Positions 49,201 to 61,022 of a stretch of DNA of 64,000 bases are shown here, piece by piece. The translations under genes were made by a program, and so were the position numbers. The notes beneath the pieces were generated by a model. It saw nothing but the letters and a program-made list of their open reading frames with translations. It made no database searches and was not told the origin of the DNA. The stretch lies in NCBI GenBank assembly GCA_013365365.1, contig JABVXU010000007.1:124001-188000 (forward strand), read 5' to 3'. The stretch comes from Cruorifilaria tuberocauda. Taxonomy: Eukaryota > Nematoda > Chromadorea > Rhabditida > Onchocercidae. Numbering within the stretch: position 1 is the first letter of the stretch; each line of letters starts with the position of its first letter.

Positions 49201-52200
49201 CCTCTCTCTCTCACTTTCTATTATGTAACTTTCATGAATTTATGTTTCAATATCATTCCTCTCTCTTCATTTAAACTGTCAGATTTTATAAATTTAAATG
49301 GACAAAATTTCAACAATGTAATGCATTATTCCGTTTCATGAAGTAAATAACAGTTTGGGAAATATTGATGAAATTTGATAAGTTATAGTAGAGTTAATAT
49401 CATTTGAGAAAAATTTTAATAAGTGCAAATACTTTTTCATAACGAATTTTACAATAACAATTAATTTACAGTTGATTTAACATTTAACAATAAATTTACA
49501 ATAACAATTAATACGACAACAAACAAATAAAACAGTTGATTAAATTTTTATTTTAACAATGACAACTTCGAAATTTGTTAGATTAGGCAGTAGTATGTAA
49601 GTGAAAATTTATTTTTCTCTTCTCAAAAAATTTTCTTCAAATTACGATTACGATTTTTTGAACAAACTCCATCTTAGATTATCATATTTCAGAAATATAT
49701 AAATATTTAAATATTCTTTTAATTTTCCATTTTTCAAATATTTCCAATATATGTTGGACGACTGAAATAAAACGGAGAAAACCTATCTTGCAAAATTTTT
49801 TAGCTCGAGAATTAATTATGTTACGTTCTAAATGAAATAGATATATTTTCTCCAATTTATTTTTGTTGGCTTCTCTCTGATAGCTAACAATCGTAATTTA
49901 AACTAAACTAAATGATCTGAATCATTTTTTAGAATTTCCGTTTTGATTTATTTCAAACATCCTTTTTCACTTTTATCTTCCCCCTCTCTCTCTCTCTTTC
50001 TCTATTATTCTTTCCAGTTTTTCTAGCCCTGATGTTTTTTCTTTTTTTTTATTTTAAACTTACATTTTCCAGTTTTAACCGCAAACAAATTCCAAACAAA
50101 CTTTACACAGAAAAAATTGTTTAATATTCCAGGAAAGGAAAAGAAAAAAATTCCTATGTTGTTGTTGTTGTTTGTTTTTTTGTGATTTCCAAAAACTTTT
50201 GTTTTTTTGGACATCAAAAATCAAATTAATTCGATGAAATTTTATTTGAAATTTGTTAATATATTTGTTAAAAACTTTTTGTTTTCTTTAAGTGTAATTT
50301 TTTTCTAGAATGCAATGGATTTTTCCTCTTTTTTAGGGAAAATTATATTTTTCGATTTTTTTCTTTAACTTTATAAACTGATGAAGATGATTAGACTGGT
50401 AAAAAACCGATGAAACCTGAAATGAAATTTAATGGAAGCGAAGAAGTGAATTTCCGGATTTGATCCATTTATCGCTTCATTATCCCTTATCAGTATTAAT
50501 TATTGAGCATATTTCTTCTATAATTAAAAGTATCTGATAAAAAAGCGCTGAAAAATAATAGAATTGATAAAAATAAAATTAACCAATCGGTTAATAGAAT
50601 TTGCGAATAATTATAAAACTATCATAATATTTATTCATGATCATAGTATCTAAAAAAAGTTAATTAGTAAATATTGTGATAGTATTATTTTTTTTTGTTA
50701 TTTCATCATCAAATTGGTGATAACTTCAATTTTTGATTTTCGTTGATAGAGACATCGAAATATATTTGGTGATAAATTGATGACAATCTTATTTGATAAA
50801 AAATGCAAAACTATTTATTGATTGTTGCATTTGTCAGCTCATTCCTTTCATTCTATTCCATGCATGTGTCGTCGTTTCCCGTTATCGATGGAATAAGCTT
50901 GTCATTTCCGTTATCAGTCAGTCCTTTGGAAGTGATAGTTGAAATTTTGCAAATTTCTTTAATACCTTTTCTGTTGCACCGGTAGTATGCATTGCTATTA
51001 ATTCGTAACTGTGAATGCAATAGTACTGTTAGCATTGATTAGCACTGATATAGTCGAAAAGCATGGATGCAAGCACTGATATGGATTGATAAATATTAAC
51101 AGAATAATTCCGATGGTATTGATGATTATAAATGGAATAGCAATGATAGTATCAATCATTTAACAGAATTCATTTAATTGAAACAAAAATCAAAGTGCTA
51201 TTTAACGAAATCAATGAATGAATTGTATTTAATGTTCAGAATTTTCTTGATTAATTTTTAAAATTTCATTTTTTCTATCATTCTTGAAATATTTCGAGAA
51301 ATAAAAAGTAAAAAGCTTATCATTTGTAATAGCTAAACGCTATTGTATTTTTTTGTTTTAAATTGTTTTATTCAATAAAAGTTGCCATTTGCATTCTTTC
51401 TTTCTTCTTTTTTTCACTTTATTTTTCACTTAGTAATAAAAATTCACATTTTATTCCGATAAATGTCACTTTCTTTTTTTTGTGATTTATAAAAGGTAAA
51501 AATTTTTTTCGTTTCTTTTAAAAAAACGACGAATAAATTTTTCCAACAATTTATTTGGTCGTTTTTTTTTCACTTAGATTTTTTGATATTTTATTAGTTA
51601 TGTTAAGTGGCAATCATTCATCCTTTCATCCATTTTCTCTTTTTTATTCTCTCTCTCTCTCTCTCTTTCCTTTTCCTTCAAACTCTTGAAAATGACAATC
51701 TAACAATCTCTTTTGTTTTTTTTCTTTTTCTGAATCTAATTTTAATGATATAATTATTCTTGAATTCTTTTCCATCTCTTTCTCCTCAATGTTTTCATTA
51801 ATTTCATTAACAATAAACATTTATCGATGATATCTTTTTTTCATCTTTATAACTATTCATTTCTTTTCAATTATCATTATGGCCACACGAAATAATAATA
51901 ATGATATGATATATTTCGCAGGATATTTTGAAGTTAAATAATACTCAACATTTTAAGATGCAAAAAGTGATGAGTATTTGATATTGTTGAAAATTTAACT
52001 TGTCAAATATATTGAATATTTCTAATTTTGAAAATGATTGGAATTTTTCAGGTATAACTTTAATATGAAAGATTTGGAATATTAGAAAAAGAATGTAAGC
52101 TAAAATTTGCAAAATTCTTTAGGAGAGAGAGAGAGAGAAAAGTGAAGAAAGAAGAAAATTGAAGTGCCAAAATTTCTATGCAATTTTTCATCCGTAAAAA

Positions 52201-53141
52201 AATATGAAAAATTTTAAGAAGAAAAGCCATTTAGTCATTTCATTCCTTTGCTCTTTCTCTGTTTTGCACTTTATAGATTAAAAAAATTAATGAACAAATT
52301 CATTTTAAATTTTGCTAATTCTTCTTGAAATAAAATAAGCACTTAAGAATTAACAATCATTTTATCTTCTAGAAATTAATTTTTTAGCTATCATTTCGCT
52401 TCTTCGAAACTTTCATTAGAAGTTATTTCTTTTCTTCTTTCAATCATCAAACAAGATTGAATTGAACACATTTTATTTCACTTCTTTTAATTGATAGAAA
52501 CTTTAATTGATAATTGATATTGCTCAGATATAAAACATGCATATCGAAGAGATTTTGGAGATTTTTTTAGAATAAAGTTTCAAATTCAAGATTATAAATT
52601 AATTGACCTGAACTATAAATTATAAATTAATTGACTAATATCTTATTTCAGGCAAAATGATAAGTAGACAATCAGAAATTTGATAATTCTCTTAAATAGG
52701 ATTATATCATTCGAATAATATGCTATTTTATGTGATCATATCAAAATTTTATACTTTTAAAGAGCGAAAAATTTGGCTTCAATATTGTAATTGGATTATA
52801 TCCAATTTGTGATATCGAAATTTAATTAAAAAATTTCAATCGGTATTTCTAGATTAAACGATAAAATATAAATTCTCCCTAGTCACTATTTACACAAATT
52901 GTTTACAAACCGTTTACTGTTTTTTCATCTTAATTTTGCAGGAAAGAAAAAATTGAATTGGAATTTATTGGATACCGCTGCTTCGGCAGCAGTACAATCA
53001 ACATCAACTACAAACTGCTTGAAAACAACACAAAATATAATCAAATATCCGGAAACGATAGCTGAAAATGGATCCGGTAACGTTACCAATGTAATTGAAA
53101 CTGATACCGAAACCAGACAATCCGCCACTGATAATGAATAG
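40292..53141 (+). CDS. Five-finger C2H2-type zinc-finger transcription factor with Ser/Thr/Gly-rich tail
   Basis: Exons: 40292-40339, 40910-41113, 42369-42433, 42531-42659, 43196-43394, 43817-44025, 44106-44187, 44695-44891, 45032-45213, 45653-45805, 46351-46596, 47347-47438 and last exon about 52947-53141; about 666 aa. Phases match for exons 1-12. Fingers (Cys/His positions): ZF1 C51 C54 H67 H71; ZF2 C79 C82 H95 C97; ZF3 C219 C222 H235 H239; ZF4 C249 C252 H265 H269; ZF5 C277 C280 H293 C300. ZF1/2 and ZF3-5 form two groups about 120 residues apart. The tail is rich in Ser, Thr, Asn and Gly, with a Gly/Ser run at about 490-529. Presumably nuclear and DNA-binding; I do not recognise the ortholog. 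Uncertain points: the start (trans-splice-like ACAG at 40288-40291, or further 5' exons) and the end. The clean acceptor (52942) needs phase 1, the donor at 47438 gives phase 0, so either an exon is missing or the weaker acceptor before 52947 is used. Confidence 0.78.
41235..41455. repeat. Tandem repeat with TGATAAGGATAA in the first long intron of the zinc-finger gene
   Basis: Units share GTGATCTRTGATAAGGATAA, CTATAAGG, TTTATTAGCTTTATTTTC and GATGATTTAATTTACATCA. Copies are near 41246, 41348 and 41415, the last truncated. Each carries two adjacent GATA motifs. Confidence 0.7.
43500..43636. repeat. Diverged local duplication inside a zinc-finger gene intron
   Basis: GAAATATTATCATGTTGCAT with GTTATGAAGTAAGACTAAAA recurs as GAAATATTATTGACATATAT with ATTATAAAGTAAGACTATAC, about 70 bp downstream. 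Old and short. Confidence 0.5.
48088..48352. repeat. Tandem duplication of about 137 bp in the last intron of the zinc-finger gene
   Basis: Copy 1 begins ATTATTAGATAAATTTGAAA and copy 2 (from about 48226) ATCATTAGATAAATTGATAA. Both continue with a TTTATC(T/A)G element, TAATCA(A/G)AT(A/G)AAT, ATATTTTAATTC and AAATGCATA in order. Confidence 0.65.
48690..48722. repeat. GTAT tetranucleotide repeat
   Basis: AAGTATGTATGTATGTATAT followed by GTGGG; about four perfect GTAT units. Confidence 0.85.
48952..49030. repeat. TA/CA/GC alternating purine-pyrimidine tract
   Basis: ATTATGTATACATA and related units repeat, ending in ACGCACGTGCACGT, which includes the palindrome GCACGTGC (a CACGTG E-box core). 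Confidence 0.7.
51648..51669. repeat. CT microsatellite
   Basis: Near-perfect (CT)n of about ten units in the long last intron. A shorter CT run is at about 49983-50002 and a GA run at 52121-52138. Confidence 0.8.
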
Positions 53142-54861
53142 TGGCGGTGACTTTGTGGTTAGTTATTTATTAATGTTTTTACAAATTTTAATTAATACTA
53201 ATTACCAATTCATTCTAATAATATTATACTTCGGTTTTTTTTCGGAATTTAGAAAATTTTTGAAAATTGCATATATTTAAATTGCATGAAATTTAAAAAT
53301 GGTTTTTCGATTCAAGTCAAATTGCAATAACCCATCTTTTATTAAATTGAAACATAATTACTTATATAAGAGTAATTATATTGCTAGGCGCATTTGTCCA
53401 CATTGAGATGATAGAAACGCTGGTTTACATCAGCATTTACAAATAAGTATATTATATATATTTCCTGAAAAAGAAGAGGAAAAAATGAATAATTCTGCTA
53501 AATAATTCTACGAAAACATGCTTTATCATGTACAATAAGATTAATTATACAGTATGTATTAGCTAATAATAAATACATTAGCGATGGCATTAGTGTATAA
53601 TTCTGCATATACTGTATAATTGTAAATGCTATGTATATTTGTATTTATTTTTATGTATTAGCATAATCACAAGTATTAGCTAACAGCATCAACACACATT
53701 AGAAAGTATGTGCAGTAATATTTCCCAACAAGATGTTTTATGCAAAGTTGGTGCAAGACTGAAACTTTGACAATATGATATTTTTTTCAGGTATGATTTT
53801 TGGCGAATCGATTTTGATATGATTATGATTCGTGAAAAAAAGAAAGTAATTCATTCGGGAAGATTGGTAATAGAATTCTTTCAGATTTTTCCAGAATTTC
53901 GTTCATCTTTTTCTTTTCTTTTTATTCTTAAAACACTACGATCGATAGATCGAATGAATCGATTGGATAGATGAACGGAATGGAAAATGATCCGACGGTT
54001 TCGAAAACGCCTCTTCTTATTCTTATTAGTTTCTTCATCAGTCTAATTTATTTTTTTTAATTGAACAATTGCTTTGAAAATAAATTCGACCAGTAAATTT
54101 CGAATTTTTAAAAAAACAATTTTTTTTTGTTTTTTCCTAGAATTAGAATTATTGATAAACGATGGAAATGTATGTAATTTGACAATTTGAAAATGGATTT
54201 CATTTCTAATCCTATAATAATTATAGTAAGAGAAAAAAAGAAAAAAAATGAAGTTTAAAACTTCAAAACCTTTTTCTTGCTAAACAAAAAGCTATGAAAT
54301 CTTAAAAAATATGCAACAGAAGCGAAAGAAAATTCTATCAGTTGTTTTGATTTCTTTTTTCTTCTTTATCTTTGACTAGAAAAGTAAATTTTTTTTCTGT
54401 GCCTCTGCCATCGAGAACAGTCTCTGATCTCGAGAGGTTTTCAGGTGAAAACCTTCAGCTGTTCAACTTGTTTTCGTTCTCATGAATTTCCTTGAAAATT
54501 CATCGAAATTCTAAAATACAGAAATTTCAGGCGTAAAATTACGTAAAATTCAATTGCTCAAATTGAAAAAACGGTTTGCAATTTTGAAATTAATGAATGA
54601 AATGCTGCTATCATTAATTAGATTAAAATAAAATTGTGAATAATGCTAGTTGAACAGTAAGCACACGGATATTCGCGGTGGCAAAGACACTCTTCTTGCA
54701 CAGCTCAAAACTCTTTCGTTTTTCTTTTCTTGTAAAATGATTCATTTTTTCTCTCTCTAACTTTCAAAGTTTTTAATTTTCCTTGCATATATATGATTGT
54801 TGGAAAAGATTGCGACAATTTATGTTATTAAACCTGAAGAAAGAAAAAAAACTTATGAAAG

Positions 54862-55103
54862 TTTTTTAGTATTATTATTAATTACTACTACTTGAAATTA
54901 AAAATTATTACTTTTTTAGTTCTATTATTAATTATTATTTGAAATTAAAAATTAATACAATTAATTAATTAATAAGGATTAATAATAGAATTCTTTTTTC
55001 TTCTTTTGTAAATTGATATAATTAAATTGACATAAATTGATAATTAATTAATAAAAATTAATATTTTTAACTTCAAATAATAATAGCAGAACTAAAAAAT
55101 AAC
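54862..55103. repeat. Imperfect inverted repeat (foldback) with duplicated left arm
   Basis: The left arm (about 54911-54978) reads CTTTTTTAGTTCTATTATTA and goes on to ATTTGAAATTAAAAATTAAT. The reverse complement of about 55041-55103 reads TTTTTTAGTTCTGCTATTAT and ATTTGAAGTTAAAAATATTA. Arms of about 60 bp enclose a spacer of about 65 bp. The left arm is also duplicated directly at 54862-54910. No transposase or clear target-site duplication is visible, so a MITE-like origin is only possible. Confidence 0.65.
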
Positions 55104-58100
55104 AATTTCTTCAGAATCACATCTCAAATGGCTGCAATATCAGTTTGTTTCTCTTTCAAATTAAACAAAATTAATTTGAAATTCATAATGATTACGGGGA
55201 AGGTATGATTGCGAATGTCGTTTTGTCCCAATTGTTTTTATTTTTTTCAAGAAAAAACAATACAAATTGTCGCATTTTTTGTTTTTTTTGTATTTGTGCG
55301 CTGATATTTGATAAATGATAAATTATTGTTTATGATCAATTTATGATTGAATTTTATTTATAAATTTTTTCATCGATTTTTTCTCTCTTTTTTGTTTCTA
55401 TTCATTTTATAATTATTTTCAGTTACGTAGATTTTGATCAAAAAAAAACGAAAAAATGCAAATTTGCGATTTGCTCATAAAATGATTTAAATTTTTCATC
55501 TTTCAATTTTTTACATCGTTTTTCATTTATTTCTTCTTTTAAAGTTTTTTCTTTAAATTAAAACAATTGTTGTTGTTTATTAAACAAGCTTAATTTTCCT
55601 TCTTTTTCTTCTTCCCTATTCTTCCTCTATTTACTCGTTTCTTTTTAATGATAATTGTTTTAAATGTCTTTCATATTAATTTGTTAAAAAAAATTTTTTC
55701 TTAATGAATTGTCTTGTTCTGTTATTAGCTTTGATAATTTTATTTTTTGATTAAATTTATTTACTGATTAGATAAAGTGATATTGATAACGTTCTCAACG
55801 TTGTGAATTCTTTTTTTTAAATCGCTTAGATAGTTATTTCACTAGAAAAATATGCAATATTTTATTCCTTCCTTTTTTTAATTGTGAAATTCTCGTTAAA
55901 AATTATCGTATAATTGTTTTAACTGTGCAACTTTTTTATTTTACACCTTTATTTTATGATGAATTGTGGTCAGAAATATTTTCTATTCTTTTTTTGGTGA
56001 AATTTGTAAAAATTACACTTTAAACGAATAATTGATAAGTTATTCAATTTGAATTTGACATTTGAGTTAAATTGAATTTGAGAAGTTATCTCATTTTTTA
56101 GCTAAATTTTAGTATGATAGCTATGGAAATTGTTATTATAAAAAGGAGTTTCAAGTCCCCGTAATTTTTAAATTTTTTGAATTTTAAATGTTTTAAATTA
56201 GATTAAAGTTCACTTTGAACAAATTTTTTTAATCTTCTTCACAATAAAAATATTTTAATCTTTCTTTTAAATGGGAAGTATCGGTAGAATATTTTCATTG
56301 CAATTTCTAAACTGTAATTTTTTTTTGCTGTTTGAAATATTCGATTACAATCGAAATATTTTAGTTATCATTCAATATTATTTTCTTATTGCCATTTTTA
56401 AAATTACAATTAGGTAATTGATATGAAGGTAAGCAAGAAAAAGAAGCTTGAAAAAGCAATCGAAGGAAAAAGTCTTTTAAAGATTTAGTAAGAAATAAAC
56501 TTTAGAATATAAGTTTGTTTTTAAACAATTTGAGCAAGTTCTTATTGTAACACCATTTTCTTGCAAAGTATGACAATGACTTGTTTCTATCTTATCTTTA
56601 TATCATTTCTTTCTTCTTCTCACTCTCTCTACTTTTATTTATCGATATTTAAGTTTTTATATCTCAATTATTCAAATGATTCTTATTTGTATTGATTGTC
56701 AATCCTAAATCGATCCAAGATTTATGTAACTGAATGTGATAATTATATACAAATGTTTATTAATTACTGAATAATTTATTATTATAATCTCTTTTTCTCT
56801 CTCTCTCCTTTTTCTTCTTTATATATTCATTCTTTTCTTCTATTTTATATTATTTTGCAACAATTAAAATGATCTTTTCTTTCAGTAATTCTTCTTAGTC
56901 GGAAGATATAATGGAATTTCTTTCAGTTCAATTTCTTTTGTTTTTATAATCGTTTTCAAAACAATAATATTTTTGGAAGTTTACTAGCGATTCATTAGTA
57001 TTCATTAATTAATTAATTATTCAAATAATAGGGAGATATTGTATGTTTTCACACTATTCCATTCTAGCACTGGGGCATTTAATACAGTACTTTATCGTAC
57101 CTGTTGGTCTTCTTCAATTGATGATGACCTTAACGATTGATTTCTAATTGTCTTTATGAATATATATCTTTCTAATTGGGAATATATTACTCTTACACTA
57201 ATTTAATAATAAGCACTTTTCAATTCAATAATAATAAGCAATAAGCATCAATTTAATAATAAGCTCCTTGCTAATCTTTAAGGTATTCATATAGCAAAAC
57301 TTTCTGTTAAAATTACAAACTATCACAAGTAATCATTTAATTTTCATTTGAAAAAAAAGGAAAATTTTGGAATGAAAAGCCAATATCGATTGTTTATAAT
57401 AATTAAGCATAAATTAGAAAATGAAATTTATTCGGTGATATTTTCAGTTCAGTATCCAATTTAGTGGTAAATTTCAAACGGAATAAAAAAAAATTATGAT
57501 TGTTTTAAACTTTAAACTTTCCTAAGTCATTTTCCTAGCCTTTTAATGATTCGAATTGATCCAAAATTTAAATTTATTCGTACAAACTACGTAATACTTA
57601 TCAGTCAACTAAAGTGTAATTTTTTTATTTACAGTTGTTAATTAATTGTTGTTTGGAATAATTGAAAAATTATTTTCTTCTTATGCTTTGCACATAATAA
57701 TTAAATTTCAAACGAATTTTGATACTTAAGAGAAGTGACAATATGGAGATTTAAAGAGATTGTTTTTTCTTCTTTAACTCATCAAATTTTAATCCGTAAT
57801 AATGAAAGTAATTTTGCTTTAACGATAAATAAACTTAGATTATATTCATAGCAATACTTCTAAATCTTTAGAAATCTGTACCAAATATGAAATTTTAGAA
57901 GAAATTAAAAGAGATTAATAAGTGATTTTATAATTTTGTCTATAAGGTTGTTTTTTTCGGAAACTAAAAACTGTCTATGATTTTTGATTATGTTCGCTTA
58001 ATTATGATTTTTATATCAATGTGCTTGCATGCGTATGTGCGTGTGTGCGTGTGCGTTTTGTATTTATATGCTCTTGTATGCTTCATTCTAGCCATTGTGA

Positions 58101-59077
58101 TACAATGTATTATTCGAATTGAAATCATGATTTTTTTATCATGATTATTCCTTATTTTAAAATCACAATTATCATCTGTGAAATTTCAAATTGTCTTTCG
58201 TAAAATTTTTTTTCTAAGCTATTTTGTTTGTTTGTTTGTCAATCGTTTATTTACAAACATGAAATAATGTGCCTTATTCGTTTTTATTTTTCTAACTATT
58301 ATTACTTTATTGCCTCTTTGCATTTTTTATTTTCGCTGTAGTAAATTTAAATTTGTTTCCTTTCGAGTTTTCATCATCTCATTTCCTTTCCTACCAGGAT
58401 TTCCATATTTTTCTCAATGAAACATTACAAACTTGAAATTCATTATCATTCACTATTTCCTGTTTTATAGAGAAAGGAAATTAATTATTTCCAATTTTTT
58501 GTTTCGATGCAAAAAAATATCTTCTGATTTTTGTAATAGAAATCAACCACTAAAATTTTCTCAAGAATAGTATCATGAAAAAGATGGATTAATCTTTTTT
58601 CCAATTCAGTCATTATTGTGAACCTGATAATATATAATAAGACAATAGTACTCAAGTGATAAAGTGGATAGCAAATATATAAGTGTGTTTGCATTTTTTT
58701 CCAGCGTTATTAAGGCAATTAATTAATTAAATTAGCTTTTGGTCTCCTTTTCGAAATTAAGTTATTGAATGCCTGAATATGCTTCAGTGTGCCATCTATG
58801 AAATGGTGCCGATGAATGCTAAATTGATATGCGTTATTGTTTTTTGTGCAAAACCATCTCATCAATACTGATTTCATGCTTGTTCTTTTTGTTCATGCAG
58901 AATAATCTCTTTCTTTTGTTTTAAATAAATATCAGTTTAATTTTCATGGACATTAACTCATTCCAAGCAAAATTTGTGCAAGTAACATTTATGATAAGAA
59001 TATAAGTAACAAGAATTGTTAAAACATAAAAGTACAGAGTATCACATCAAAATATGATGATATAAGGAGCAAAAAAA

Positions 59078-59320
59078 CTATTGATAATAATAATAACAAC
59101 AATAATAAAATCAGAAATGCTATTATTATTACTTATTATTGTTTATTGTTATCATTATTGTCGTTGATTTTCATCATTATTATTGATCATTATTGTTATC
59201 ATTATTATTAAAATACCAGAAGCATCGTGTTGCTGCTACATCAATAATATTAATAACGTTATAATAATAATAATAATAAGAGGATGGCGATAATAATGAC
59301 ATGATGACGACATAAAATAT
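59078..59320. repeat. ATA/TTA trinucleotide-rich region
   Basis: Runs of GATAATAATAATAACAACAA and ACGTTATAATAATAATAATA flank TTATTATTACTTATTATTGT and ATCATTATTATTGATCATTA. The AAT-type and ATT-type runs lie on the same strand, so they can pair as a large imperfect hairpin. Confidence 0.75.
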
Positions 59321-61022
59321 AACAACAAATTTTCACTTATTTTTCAAAATTATCTGCCAAAATAAATTTTAATTATCCATTTCAAGTTATTATTGAAACT
59401 GAAATATTAAATACTGAATATATTGAATATTCGATCCAAATAAATCATAAATTTGATATTGAAACAAATTACGGTTGTTTATTGATGAGGAGGAATTTGA
59501 GAATTTATTACGCATGAAATAGTTTTATTTTCATTGTACAATAACTTCTTATTCCCTTTCATTTCTTTATTCAAATTTACTTTTCTTTTATCGCTCAAAT
59601 AAAAAACGAATGAATTATTTAAACTTTAATGACTACAAAAAGTTCTTCATGCAATTTTTTTAATAATTAAGAAAAGAAATAGAGATAAAAATTCGGATAA
59701 TAATGTGGTGTCTGCGTACCGAAAACGGTTTGCGAGACAATTTATCAATTTAAATGATAATAATGAATGATTAGGTTATTGTTAAATTTAGTGGAATGAT
59801 ATTTGTCGCATCGTTGCTATTATAGTTTGTTAGTTTCATCATCATATTTTTACAAAATATTTTTCTTCAGATTAAAATAAAGAAATCAGTCCGAATGTGT
59901 CATTTTAAGTATATAAGTGCTTCAAGTGATTCAAATGAAATTTCAGTTAACAAATAATCCAATCTTAATCATTACTTTTATTTTACGGGAAAGATTAATT
60001 TATGAAATAACAAATATTCTAATTAGCTCTTCTGTAGCTCAGATAAATTTACATTAGATAGAAATTTACATTTTTAAATAGCGGACAGTCCTTTAATTAT
60101 ACATGTTCTCAGGGACATTCCAACAGTGATGATGTATTGGATTTAGCAAATACTCACTGAAATCATAACATCGAAATAATGCTTATATGCATTTACATAT
60201 GATAATTATAGATCAGCGAAATTATTGAAATAACAACTGTTACCTCTCAGGATATTAATTTTAGTGATATTGGAATGCTTCATGAGAAACAACATTTTAT
60301 ATGAAGGCGAAAGTGATTTGACAAACTGAATAGCGCAATTAGCAATAGTCTATCATGGATTTTCCCATTTCGCTGATTCAATTTGAGTATTTTAAAGTCA
60401 TAGATACCAGACTTATCAAATTGTTACAATTCTTATTTACATCATACTTGCACTTATACACATTCTTTCATATGATTAATACTCGATATCGCCAGACTAT
60501 TCAGCAAAAAGGTGTTTCATAGTTCCCTCATAAATTAATTGCATTTGGCCGGAACAGATCAAGCATCATAATTTGCTCTAGTAAGACTAGTTATTGTTTT
60601 GAATACTGCTCGATTACTGTTATTTCAGATTTAAATAAATCGATTTGTTAGATTCCATCTAACATTAAAAAATTAAGAAAGTATTAAAAATTAATTAAAG
60701 CATTAAAATTAAACTGAATGTAAGCGGTTTTCCCAAAATGACATAACTTCGGAAACTAGTAAGAATGAAATATAAAGTGATAAGCGGCTAAATACAATTT
60801 ATAATCAACAGCTACTGCTTTCATCACTCTGTCTCCCTTTATTTGCATAACGCGTATCATTTACTTTTCATCTTTAATTCATAAAGTTAACATACAAGAA
60901 ACAACAATATAAAGTAAATCAATTAGGGTGGGAAAATAAACCCGCAGTTACATGCCATAACAGAATATAATTGTTCCCTTTTAAATAAAGCTCCTCTCCA
61001 TTCTAGTTAAAAAGATACTTCT

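Larger units (their letters stand above)
53142..61022. other. About 7.9 kb non-coding region between convergent genes
   Basis: AT-rich with no phase-compatible exon series on either strand. It contains a plausible zinc-finger gene polyadenylation hexamer AATAAA at 53568-53573, an inverted repeat at 54862-55103, a GT run near 58021-58056 and ATA/TTA-rich DNA at 59078-59320. On the minus strand an AATAAA (plus TTTATT at 60838-60843) could end PWP1. Confidence 0.6.

Noticed and set aside
50803..50985. 60-codon frame beginning with a signal-peptide-like stretch (MQNYLLIVAFVSSFLSFYS)
   Set aside because: Hydrophobic N-termini are common by chance in AT-rich DNA. There are no flanking exons or other support, and it lies in a long intron.
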